33,683 nucleotides of DNA, taken from contig NZ_JABXKM010000026.1 of assembly GCF_017115025.1 (NCBI RefSeq), forward strand, positions 1 to 33,683, in the 5' to 3' direction. The notes under the pieces were generated by a model. It ran no database searches, was not told the DNA's origin, and saw nothing but the letters and a program-made list of their open reading frames with translations. Below are positions 23,921-31,208 of this stretch, one piece after another. Within the stretch, counting starts at the first letter, position 1; every line of letters starts with the position of its first letter. The stretch is from Nostoc sp. NOS(2021). GTDB lineage: Bacteria; Cyanobacteriota; Cyanobacteriia; Cyanobacteriales; Nostocaceae. Made by a program: the position numbers and the translations under genes.

Positions 23921-24243
23921 AACATTATCGACAACTAATAAAACAAATATTGACAGAACATGCACAAATTAGAACTAACACGGATACAGTCAATTCAGAA
24001 CTAATTATTGATAGTGAAAACGACCATTATCAATTAGCTTACGTTGGCTGGCAAGGAGATAAGCGGGTATTTGTCCCGGTCATGCATTTTGATATTCAAA
24101 ATGGGAAAATATGGATTCAGTATAACGGTACAGAAGAGTCTGTTGCTGAACGATTGGTTGAGTTAGGTGTACCCCCTTCTGATATAGTCATTGGATTCCA
24201 TTCTCCTTTTAAACGCCAATTTACCTCTTATGCTGTCGAGTAA
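23908..24243 (+). CDS. xisI: XisI-type fdxN element excision controlling factor
   Basis: 111 aa, full length for the family: MDKIKHYRQLIKQILTEHAQ at the N-terminus, then 'HYQLAYVGWQGDKRVF', 'HFDIQNGKIWIQYNGTE', 'VAERLVELGVPPSDIVIGFHSPFKR'. XisI is a small protein required for XisF-dependent fdxN element excision in Anabaena, and xisHI pairs are widespread and multi-copy in Nostocales. AGGAGG lies 9 nt upstream, within the xisH pseudogene. It looks intact although its partner is broken. Confidence 0.92.
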   Translation: MDKIKHYRQLIKQILTEHAQIRTNTDTVNSELIIDSENDHYQLAYVGWQGDKRVFVPVMHFDIQNGKIWIQYNGTEESVAERLVELGVPPSDIVIGFHSPFKRQFTSYAVE

Positions 24244-24305
24244 ATGTGAATAAATATTTTCAACTCAAGTGATGAATATTGAACAAGCAGTGAATGGATA
24301 GAAAA

Positions 24306-24336
24306 GCGATGCCTGCGGCGAGCTACGCTAACGCAT
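24306..24336. repeat. Dispersed GC-rich short repeat
   Basis: A repeat of the form GCGATGCCTGCGGCGAGCTA followed by CGCTAACGC lies between xisI and higB. It belongs to the same general family as the repeats near 5800, 10480, 15373 and 23340. Confidence 0.6.
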
Positions 24337-24402
24337 AAAATAATCGTGTCATAGAAAGTGCGATGCTCAACTGTCGATTTTGCGCTTGGCAACTTGTAAT
24401 AT

Positions 24403-24428
24403 ACTCTTGAAAATATATATATTTGAGT
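24403..24428. promoter_or_regulatory. Possible HigBA operator (imperfect dyad)
   Basis: An AT-rich imperfect inverted repeat, ACTC...ATATATATAT...GAGT, lies 10 nt before the higB start. Toxin-antitoxin operons are usually autoregulated through such dyads bound by the HTH antitoxin. The assignment is by position and symmetry only. Confidence 0.35.
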
Positions 24429-24437
24429 GCATAATTA

Positions 24438-24806
24438 ATGAGTTGGGTTGTTGAATTTCATCAGGATTTTGAGCCAGAATTTGATGCTCTACCAGAAGAA
24501 GTGCAAAACAAGTTACTTGCCTATACCAACGTATTGGAAGCTTTTGGTTTTGAACTAGGACGGCCTCATGTTGATACGCTTAACGGTTCGCGCCACAGCA
24601 ACATGAAGGAATTAAGGTTTAAAGCAGCAGATGGTGTTTGGCGTGTCGCATTTGCATTCGACCCAAGACGAAATGCAATATTGCTAGTCGCAGGTGACAA
24701 ATCTGGTGCTAGTGAAAGTCGTTTTTATAAGCAACTGATCAAAACAGCTGATGAGAGATTTGACGCACACTTAGCTCAACTCAAGACTCAACAAGAGGAA
24801 AAGTGA
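24438..24806 (+). CDS. higB: HigB-like toxin (RelE/Gp49 superfamily)
   Basis: 122 aa. The fold signature of the phage-derived Gp49-like/HigB family is present: 'FHQDFEPEFDALPEEVQNKL', 'LGRPHVDTLNGSRHSNMKELRF', 'VWRVAFAFDPRRNAILLVAGDK' and a C-terminal helix 'FYKQLIKTADERFDAHL'. Such toxins are ribosome-dependent mRNA interferases. It is followed after 13 nt by an HTH antitoxin gene, the toxin-first order usual for HigBA. Confidence 0.87.
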   Translation: MSWVVEFHQDFEPEFDALPEEVQNKLLAYTNVLEAFGFELGRPHVDTLNGSRHSNMKELRFKAADGVWRVAFAFDPRRNAILLVAGDKSGASESRFYKQLIKTADERFDAHLAQLKTQQEEK

Positions 24807-24819
24807 GGATAACTAACTG

Positions 24820-25158
24820 ATGGGGAAAACTTTAAAGGAAAAACTAGAACAGTTGTCACCGGAACGACGTAAAAAGATTGAAGAAGAATCTAACTTGCTC
24901 ATCGCCGAGGAAATGACGCGACAGCAATTGAGACTGGCACTCAAACTCACTCAGGAACAGATGGCGCAACTTCTCCAAATCGACCAAGGGAATGTTTCTC
25001 GTCTGGAACAGCATACTGATTTGATGCTCTCAACTTTACGGAAGTACATTGCTGCGATGGGAGGTGAGTTACGACTTGTTGTTGAATTTCCCAACTGTCC
25101 ACCCATTACCCTAATAGGTATTTCCGAAATTGAAGAATCAGAGGAGGTAGCAATTTGA
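24820..25158 (+). CDS. higA: HigA-like XRE-family antitoxin
   Basis: 112 aa. A central helix-turn-helix, 'LRLALKLTQEQMAQLLQIDQGNVSRLEQHTDLMLSTLRKYIAAMGGEL' region (residues 33-80), matches XRE-type HigA antitoxins. The N-terminal helix 'LKEKLEQLSPERRKKIEEE' is typical of the reverse-order family. It should neutralise the upstream toxin and repress the operon. AGGATAACTAACTG precedes the ATG. Confidence 0.88.
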   Translation: MGKTLKEKLEQLSPERRKKIEEESNLLIAEEMTRQQLRLALKLTQEQMAQLLQIDQGNVSRLEQHTDLMLSTLRKYIAAMGGELRLVVEFPNCPPITLIGISEIEESEEVAI

Positions 25159-25190
25159 ATGACCTGTGATCGAGAGTGCGGCTTACCCTG

Positions 25191-25221
25191 GCTCCTCGAC
25201 TTCTTTAATAAGTCGGGGAGC
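25191..25221. terminator. Hairpin between convergent higA and the binding-protein gene
   Basis: GCTCCTCGACTT / AAGTCGGGGAGC with a 7-nt loop and one mismatch lies between two convergent genes. No long T-run follows on either strand. It could be a weak bidirectional terminator or a dispersed hairpin repeat. Confidence 0.45.
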
Positions 25222-25254
25222 TGTGGAAAGGGGCTTAATTGTTCTTCAAATCTA

Positions 25255-26325
25255 CTAGCGAACCGCGACGAAACCAGCTTGGGCAATTGCCTTTTGCCCC
25301 TGGTCAGTTAATAAAAGTTTGGCATAGGCATCCCCAATCTGCTGTTCCCGACCTTTATTCTGCTTAATAATCACAAACAAGTTAGCAATAATCGGATAGC
25401 TGCCATTTTTGATCGCCTGAGTATTTAGCTGGTTGCGCTGACGTGGACATTGCTCAGGCGACACCATCGGTTCACGATAGGGGGGAATTAGCTGACCAGA
25501 AGTCCGACCCAATGGCAAAGCCTTCACACTACATTGAGGTACTACTGAACGGGCAGAAGCGTAATAGATACCACCAGGGGTTTTACTGAGTTGGCGCACT
25601 GCCTCTGTAGTAGAGTAGACATACTGCACATTCGAGCTAAGTGCTTGCCCCTTCAAGTCGCTATTGCTGAATATTACTGTATCTGCGTCCTTTGGTTGTT
25701 GGGAGAAAGGTGTGATGGCTAGGTTTGGCCCACCTACTTGATTCCAGTTAGTAATTTGCCCCAAATAAATTTTCTGCAATTGCTCAACAGTTAAACCTGG
25801 CACATTGAGTGATGGGTTGACTATCACTGCTATGCCATCCATACCCACCTGACGTTGCTCAAGGGTGAAGCCTCGCTCTCTTGCGATCGCTTGTTCTTCA
25901 TCTGTAAGGGGACGGGAGGACTGAGCAAAGTCCAGTTGTCCATCAAGCAACATCCGAATGCCTGAGCTAGAACCAGGGCTACCATTAACAGGGTCTACGT
26001 AACGTAATTGTAGTTCCGGGCGGTCGCTCTGGATTTGAGAATCTACCAATTGCCGGATAGATGCCCAAGCTGTACTGCCTCCGTAATTAAATGAGGCAGT
26101 GGGGACATCAGCAACTGTCTGAAAAGTTGATGTAGTAGTAGAGCCGGTGTTGGAACTTTGATTAGAGGAATTAACGCTGCTGCGGGACAATAAATTCGGC
26201 TTCAGTAACCACCAAAGCAGTCCGCCAATAACTATAAGTGTCAGGACTTTACCAATAATCAAACCTCTGAGAAAGAGGCCGATTTCCGTATTAACTAAAG
26301 CTTTTTTGGGATTTGTATTGTCCAT
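25255..26325 (-). CDS. Membrane-anchored PstS-like substrate-binding protein
   Basis: 356 aa. One N-terminal transmembrane segment (about residues 18-42, 'LRGLIIGKVLTLIVIGGLLWWLL') is followed by a Ser/Thr/Asn linker and a PstS-like periplasmic binding domain: 'FNYGGSTAWASIRQLVD', 'GSSSGIRMLLDGQLDFAQSSRPLTDEE', 'GMDGIAVIVNP', 'LTVEQLQKIYLGQITNWNQVGGP', 'GGIYYASA' and a C-terminal 'LLLTDQGQKAIAQAGFVAV'. It probably binds phosphate or a similar oxyanion outside the cytoplasmic membrane. No pst permease genes are nearby. It follows a Ser/Thr kinase gene on the same strand by 112 nt, suggesting a sensory rather than transport role. Confidence 0.86.
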   Translation of the reverse strand: MDNTNPKKALVNTEIGLFLRGLIIGKVLTLIVIGGLLWWLLKPNLLSRSSVNSSNQSSNTGSTTTSTFQTVADVPTASFNYGGSTAWASIRQLVDSQIQSDRPELQLRYVDPVNGSPGSSSGIRMLLDGQLDFAQSSRPLTDEEQAIARERGFTLEQRQVGMDGIAVIVNPSLNVPGLTVEQLQKIYLGQITNWNQVGGPNLAITPFSQQPKDADTVIFSNSDLKGQALSSNVQYVYSTTEAVRQLSKTPGGIYYASARSVVPQCSVKALPLGRTSGQLIPPYREPMVSPEQCPRQRNQLNTQAIKNGSYPIIANLFVIIKQNKGREQQIGDAYAKLLLTDQGQKAIAQAGFVAVR

Positions 26326-26437
26326 ATCTTGAAATGTTGTTTATTTTATTTATACTACAGGAATCTCTAAATATTTAGGTTAAAAGCAAATCTGGAATAA
26401 GGCAGTTATATGATTGCTGGTAGATGATTAATTGTTT

Positions 26438-27742
26438 CTAATGTTGAGATTCAATTTGCTTTTTGGTAGTCTTTGTAATGGTGGAATTACTTTTATAGAC
26501 TTTTCTGTTAGCTGCTGATTTGACTACTAGGCTATTCATATTAACATTAGTCAACTGTCTACCCATCAATTTTTCTATAAAATTATTTAATTGAGTAGGT
26601 TGGTTTGGATGCGATGTATTCGTATTAATAAATATATAGATTAAAACTATTACTATCAAACTAGTGATAGCACCAAGCCCTATTCCCAGTAGCAAAAGAA
26701 AGTTTTTATAAGTTAGCAAATAGTTATCATCAGTATTTTGGTTTATGTCAGCAGATTGTGAGGACTGTGACAATACCAGATCAGAATTAAGCGCTTGCAA
26801 AGCTTCTGTAGCAGATTGGTAACGCTGGTTATAGCGATCGCAAACCATTGTGTCTAAAACATTTGCAAGAGCGCCACTTACCTGTGCTTTATCGCGCCAG
26901 ATAACTTCTCCAGTATTGGGATCTTCTTGTAGTTGCTCAGGTATTAAACCTGTCAAAGCTTGAATGCCAATCATCCCGACTGCATAAATATCGCTGCAAA
27001 GTTTTGGCTTTCCCTTAGCCTGTTCGCTTGGCATATAGCCAGGAGTCCCAACAGCAATTGTTAAGCCTGCTCCCAAAGCACTAATTTTCTTAATACTCCC
27101 AAAGTCAATTAGCACAATCTTCTGATCGGTGTGCCGCCGCATTAAATTTTGGGGCTTAATATCTCGGTGAATAATATTATGTTGGTGGACGAAGGCCAGC
27201 ACTTCCAGAATCTCTCTTAATAAATTTAAAACTGCATTCTCGCTAAGATGCTGACCTGGTACAATTTCTTGAGTCAAGGCATGACCGTCAATAAATTGCT
27301 GGACTAAATAGAAATCCCCATCTTCATTAAAATGGGCAAACAGTCTAGGGATTTGATCGTGCTCGTTGCCTAGCTGATATAAAACTTCCGCTTCCCGATC
27401 AAATAGCCTTTTAGCGATCGCTACAACCGCAGGATTGGGATCTTTTGGGTGGAAATGTTTGACGACACAATGGGGTTGTCCTGGTAAATCCCGATCTACG
27501 GCTAAGTAGGTATCACCAGATCCTCCGCTTCCTAAGTGTTTGACAATTTCAAAGCGATTCCGAAGTATTTTTGTAGCCAGAGAGTGTTTATCTCCATTAC
27601 GTATAGCACCTCTTAAGAAGTAAGTATTACCAGATCCGCCGCTTCTCAGCAGTTTGACAGTCTCAAAGCGACTTCGGAGTGTTTTTCTGACTAGAGGGTT
27701 CTGGCTCATGTGGCGTATACTACTTGCTAATTTGCTGACCAT
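26438..27742 (-). CDS. Transmembrane Ser/Thr protein kinase with duplicated glycine-rich loop
   Basis: 434 aa. The Hanks-type kinase domain is complete: glycine loop GSGGSGDTY (71-79), Lys95 in CVVKHF, Glu in FDREAEV, catalytic HRDIKPQN (192-199), DFG (213-215), and GYMPSEQ in the APE position. One transmembrane helix (about 348-371) is followed by an approximately 63-residue basic extracytoplasmic tail. Residues 17-54 are a second, diverged copy of the domain's first 38 residues, with its own loop RSGGSGNTY (33-41). The catalytic core looks active. The downstream PstS-like gene may be co-transcribed; a signalling pair is inferred. Confidence 0.9.
   Translation of the reverse strand: MVSKLASSIRHMSQNPLVRKTLRSRFETVKLLRSGGSGNTYFLRGAIRNGDKHSLATKILRNRFEIVKHLGSGGSGDTYLAVDRDLPGQPHCVVKHFHPKDPNPAVVAIAKRLFDREAEVLYQLGNEHDQIPRLFAHFNEDGDFYLVQQFIDGHALTQEIVPGQHLSENAVLNLLREILEVLAFVHQHNIIHRDIKPQNLMRRHTDQKIVLIDFGSIKKISALGAGLTIAVGTPGYMPSEQAKGKPKLCSDIYAVGMIGIQALTGLIPEQLQEDPNTGEVIWRDKAQVSGALANVLDTMVCDRYNQRYQSATEALQALNSDLVLSQSSQSADINQNTDDNYLLTYKNFLLLLGIGLGAITSLIVIVLIYIFINTNTSHPNQPTQLNNFIEKLMGRQLTNVNMNSLVVKSAANRKVYKSNSTITKTTKKQIESQH
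27467..27694 (-). repeat. 114-bp internal duplication in the kinase gene
   Basis: The codons for residues 17-54 and 55-92 are tandem diverged copies. Matching protein segments are LVRKTLRSRFETVKLLRSGG and LATKILRNRFEIVKHLGSGG. The upstream copy has lost the canonical first Gly of the loop (Arg33 for Gly71). Confidence 0.8.
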
Positions 27743-28569
27743 TCAGAGCTTGAGTGAGGTTATGAATACCTGCCGCTAGAGTTCTTGGTATTTGAGGCAG
27801 TCAGCTTTTCAGGCGACCTATGCTTTGGAGCAGTTTTATGGTTAGTCGCTTGATTGGTTCATTTAATACCTTTATAGGTATCTTAATATAAAATTTATTT
27901 CTGGAATAGTTTAATAATTTTATCACTTAAGTAAATTTAACACTAGTCCACAGTATTTATAACTGCGGGCAGAGGACAACATTCAGGAGTCAGAAGGTTT
28001 ATTTATTTTAACTGTTGGGTCTAATTACTGACAAAACCTTGAACAGTGGAATTTAAAAGCACAAATATCCTTACAGTGTCCACCACAATTTTGTTAGCAG
28101 ATTTTAGTCATTACTAACCGCGATCGCGTTGTCATATCAACGTGAGTTCAACAGAACTAAAAAAGAACAGGTAAGTCCTTGAGGTAAATATCGAGTGATG
28201 GTTTTTCAGGTAAATAGGTGTTAGTTGTCAATCACTCACCTTTTATTATCTCGATCTACTTAAAATTCTGGAAAATCTCTAATGGCTTTTGCAGAAAGGC
28301 GATAGTTGTCTTGAGTACGTGAATTACTCAAATGAGAAAGCAAAATGGCGAATTCCAATGCTTGCGCTCTCTCCAAGAACTTCAAATTTCCACTTTTATT
28401 ACTAGAAAAAATATTAGGACTGCCTTTCCTTCAATTAAATCCGCGTAAATTTGCGAACTTTATTTATTGTAGGACTTACGCAAAACTACACATGGTAGTT
28501 TTGCGTAAGTCCTAGTTAAAATAATCTGACATCAGGGCAGCTAGCTGCAACGGCAGCATTCTGTTAATT
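27743..28569. other. Long AT-rich intergenic region
   Basis: No intact gene is visible in about 830 nt. It must contain the kinase promoter (minus strand) near 27750-27950, a HIP1 site near 28120, and a palindrome at 28471-28513. On the minus strand an open stretch without a start codon (28260-28430) reads 'FLERAQALEFAILLSHLSN' and 'RLSAKAIRDFPEF' before a TAA. It looks protein-like and may be a gene remnant, but I do not recognise it. Confidence 0.45.
28471..28513. repeat. 43-bp palindrome related to the AGGACTTACGCAAA MITE
   Basis: Perfect 19-bp arms, AGGACTTACGCAAAACTAC and its inverse, around a 5-nt loop. The first 17 bases match the left end of the element at 6977-7069, so this is probably a minimal, internally deleted form of the same element. 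Confidence 0.8.
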
Positions 28570-28591
28570 AAAAAAGCCCCCTAGTGGGGGC
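28570..28591 (-). terminator. Rho-independent terminator of ctaCDE
   Basis: On the minus strand GCCCCC-ACTA-GGGGGC is followed by TTTTTT, 44 nt after the ctaE stop. A second hairpin (AGTTGTTC / GAACAACT, 28598-28622) lies between it and the gene. Confidence 0.85.
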
Positions 28592-28634
28592 CTATTAAGT
28601 TGTTCGCGTGGAGTGAACAACTAATAATTAATAC

Positions 28635-29261
28635 TCACAGTAGATACAGTAATCCGAACAAAATAATCCAAATCACGTCAACAAAGTGCCAGTAGATTTC
28701 GGCTGCTTCAATGCCAAAGTGCTTTTCGTTACTGTAGTGACCCGGAACGCGCGATCGCCACAACACGGCAACAATTGCCAAAACGCCGATGGTAACGTGC
28801 AATCCGTGGAAACCAGTCAAAACGTAAAATGAACTAGCAAATAAATTGGTAGTTAAACCAAATTCTAAATGGGTATATTCATATACTTGACCTATCAAGA
28901 AAGTAGCACCCATTGCAGCGGTAATTGCTAACCAGATTCGCGCACTCCGTGTATCGTTCTTTTTGATCGCAGTGTCGGCATTGTGCATGACAAAACTACT
29001 AGAAATTAGATTGATGGTGTTGACTCCAGGTAGCAATAGTTCTAATTCTGGAGTACCGGCTGGGGGCCACACAGGTAAGGTAGCACGGAAAGCCAAGTAG
29101 GCTCCGAACAGTCCCATAAAAATCATCCCTTCAGCAATCAGAAAGACAAACAGTCCAAACAGGCGATGGTCTGGATGTTCTTCATGATGACCAACTGCTG
29201 CTGACTCTGCGTGGTGATGATTCAGTTCGGTTTTAGCTGGGTCAATTATTTGACTTTGCAT
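28635..29261 (-). CDS. ctaE: Cytochrome c oxidase subunit III (CtaE/CoxC)
   Basis: 208 aa from the ATG at 29261 (MQSQIIDPAKTELNHHHAES...). A longer frame opens at 29324, but its extra residues are translated 7-bp repeats (MPHAQCPMPNAPYP), so I reject it. Five transmembrane helices follow a His-rich N-terminus ('HHHAESAAVGHHEEHPDHR'). Subunit III signatures: 'FGLFVFLIAEGMIFMGLFGAYLAFR', 'NTINLISSSFVMHNA', 'SSFYVLTGFHGLHVTIG' and the end 'AAEIYWHFVDVIWIILFGLLYLL'. Subunit III supports proton uptake and stability of the oxidase. Last gene of ctaC-D-E. Confidence 0.94.
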   Translation of the reverse strand: MQSQIIDPAKTELNHHHAESAAVGHHEEHPDHRLFGLFVFLIAEGMIFMGLFGAYLAFRATLPVWPPAGTPELELLLPGVNTINLISSSFVMHNADTAIKKNDTRSARIWLAITAAMGATFLIGQVYEYTHLEFGLTTNLFASSFYVLTGFHGLHVTIGVLAIVAVLWRSRVPGHYSNEKHFGIEAAEIYWHFVDVIWIILFGLLYLL

Positions 29262-29279
29262 GAATTTTGATAAGTGGGG

Positions 29280-29400
29280 AATTGGGTATGGGGCATTAGG
29301 CATTGGGCATTGGGCATGGGGCATTGGGCATTGGGCATTGGGAAGAGAATTAATTAACCAGTCCCCAGTCCCTAGTCCCTAGTCCCCAGTCCCCAGTCCC
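29280..29400. repeat. Two arrays of 7-bp tandem repeats between ctaD and ctaE
   Basis: GGGCATT-type heptamers fill about 29286-29340, and CCCCAGT/CCCTAGT heptamers fill about 29360-29400, just after the ctaD stop. The same heptamer types occur at 7613-7650 and at the right window edge. Confidence 0.85.
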
Positions 29401-29404
29401 CTGT

Positions 29405-31147
29405 TTATTTCCGGTCTTCGGGATTTGCAGCAACCTCTGGGTCGGGTTCTGCTCTTAATACTGAGTTTGGGCCACCAGATAATAATGGATTGGGATCATA
29501 CAAAGGTACATCTTCTTTAGCCCTTTCCAAACCGTAGTCGTAGGGGCCCGTAGCCAGTACTGGAGTTTGATCAAAATTTTCGATCGCAGGTGGTGAGGTA
29601 GTCATCCACTCTAAGGTAAGTGCCCTCCAAGGATTATTACCAGCTTTCTCGCCGTACAACCAACTCCAAATCGCATTGATGATGAAGGGCAATGTCGAGA
29701 CTGCCAGTATATAAGAACCATACGTGCAGATTTCGTTCAATGTGGTGAATTTGGGGTCATATTGGGCGATACGGCGATTCATGCCCATTAAACCTAGCTT
29801 GTGCATAGGTAAGAAGGTCATGTTTAGACCGACAATAGTCAAGGCAAAGTGAACCTTACCCCAAAATTCGTTTATCATTCGTCCCGTAATTTTCGGGAAC
29901 CAGTGGTAAATGCCAGCAAAAATCCCTAACACGCTACCGCCAAATAGCACGTAGTGCAGGTGTGCAACCACAAAATAAGTGTCGTGAACGTGAATATCAA
30001 AGGGCACTGCTGCCAACATCACGCCACTAATCCCACCAATCACAAAGGTGCCAACAAAGCCGATGGCAAATAGCATGGCACTGTTAAGCTGGATTTTTCC
30101 ACCCCACATGGTTGCTAACCAGCTAAATATTTTAATTCCCGTGGGTACGGCAATGATCATAGTGGTGATCATAAAGAACATCCGCAACCAACCGGGGATA
30201 CCGCTGGTAAACATGTGGTGCGCCCAAACAATTAGCCCCAGAAAGCTAATTGCAAGAGAGGAATAAGCGATCGCTTTATAGCCAAAAATTGGCTTGCGGG
30301 AATGAATGGGGATAATTTCTGAAATTGCCCCAAAGAAGGGCAAAATCATAATGTAAACCGCTGGGTGGGAGTAAAACCAGAACATGTGCTGATATACTAC
30401 TGGGTCGCCACCGCCAGTTGGGTTAAAAAATGTTGTCCCGGCAATTAAGTCAAAGGAAAGCAGAATCAGACCTGCTGCTAAGACTGGGGTTGATACCAAA
30501 ACCAGTGACGAAGTGGCGAACATCGCCCAGCAGAACAAGGGCATTTTGTGTATGTCCATGCTGGGGATACGCATCTTGATCAATGTTACCAGGAAATTTA
30601 TCGACCCCAAAATTGAGGACGTACCCAGCAGCAGAACACTCATAATCCAAATGCCTTCGCCCACTTGTCCTGTTACTAAACTCAGGGGAGGGTAGGAAGT
30701 CCAACCGGCATCTGGTGCATCGCCCACCACTAAACTGGCGATCAGCAACACACCCGCAGGGGGAATCATCCAAAAGGCAACAGCATTCAGCCGCGGAAAT
30801 GCCATATCTTTTGCCCCAATCATCAGGGGAATTAGATAGTTAGCAAACCCTGCCCCTGTTGGCACGATCCAAAGGAAAATCATGATCGTGGCGTGCAGTG
30901 TGAACAGACTATTGTAGACTTCTGGGGTAACAAAATCTACCTCTGGGGTTCGCAGTTCTGTGCGAACCAATTCAGCCATTACGCCGCCAATGCAGTAGAA
31001 AATAAACGAAGTGACTAGGTATTGAATCCCAATCACCTTATGGTCGGTTTGAAAGCCAAAGAAGTCTTGCCATTTTCTGATCCCTGGTTCCTCAAGAAGG
31101 GCAGGGATATTGGCAGTTTCTTGCAACTGAGCTTGGGTCATAGTCAT
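29405..31147 (-). CDS. ctaD: Cytochrome c oxidase subunit I (CtaD/CoxA)
   Basis: 580 aa if read from 31147. An ATG two codons later (31141, MTQAQLQETANIPA) is the more likely start, because the first ATG lies in a heptamer repeat. About 12 transmembrane helices. Ligands: His85 (LHATIMIF) and His398 for the low-spin heme, His396 for heme a3 (VVAHLHYV), and His261, His310 and His311 for CuB, with Tyr265 for the His-Tyr cross-link. The motif is YSHPAVY rather than GHPEVY: the D-channel Glu is absent and replaced by the Tyr-Ser pair of A2-type heme-copper oxidases. This is the catalytic O2-reducing, proton-pumping subunit. Confidence 0.96.
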   Translation of the reverse strand: MTMTQAQLQETANIPALLEEPGIRKWQDFFGFQTDHKVIGIQYLVTSFIFYCIGGVMAELVRTELRTPEVDFVTPEVYNSLFTLHATIMIFLWIVPTGAGFANYLIPLMIGAKDMAFPRLNAVAFWMIPPAGVLLIASLVVGDAPDAGWTSYPPLSLVTGQVGEGIWIMSVLLLGTSSILGSINFLVTLIKMRIPSMDIHKMPLFCWAMFATSSLVLVSTPVLAAGLILLSFDLIAGTTFFNPTGGGDPVVYQHMFWFYSHPAVYIMILPFFGAISEIIPIHSRKPIFGYKAIAYSSLAISFLGLIVWAHHMFTSGIPGWLRMFFMITTMIIAVPTGIKIFSWLATMWGGKIQLNSAMLFAIGFVGTFVIGGISGVMLAAVPFDIHVHDTYFVVAHLHYVLFGGSVLGIFAGIYHWFPKITGRMINEFWGKVHFALTIVGLNMTFLPMHKLGLMGMNRRIAQYDPKFTTLNEICTYGSYILAVSTLPFIINAIWSWLYGEKAGNNPWRALTLEWMTTSPPAIENFDQTPVLATGPYDYGLERAKEDVPLYDPNPLLSGGPNSVLRAEPDPEVAANPEDRK

Positions 31148-31185
31148 TAGTCATTGGTCATTAGTCATTAGTCATTAGTCATTGG
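31138..31185. repeat. TAGTCAT heptamer array at the ctaD start
   Basis: About six copies of TAGTCAT/TGGTCAT run from 31141 to 31185 in the ctaC-ctaD gap and overlap the first possible ATG of ctaD. They occupy the place of the ribosome-binding site, and no Shine-Dalgarno is visible. Confidence 0.85.
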
Positions 31186-31208
31186 ATTTTGACTAAATAA
31201 CATGTTGA

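Noticed and set aside
28635..29324. 229-aa start for ctaE
   Set aside because: The added residues are translated GGGCATT heptamers; the ATG at 29261 fits the family.
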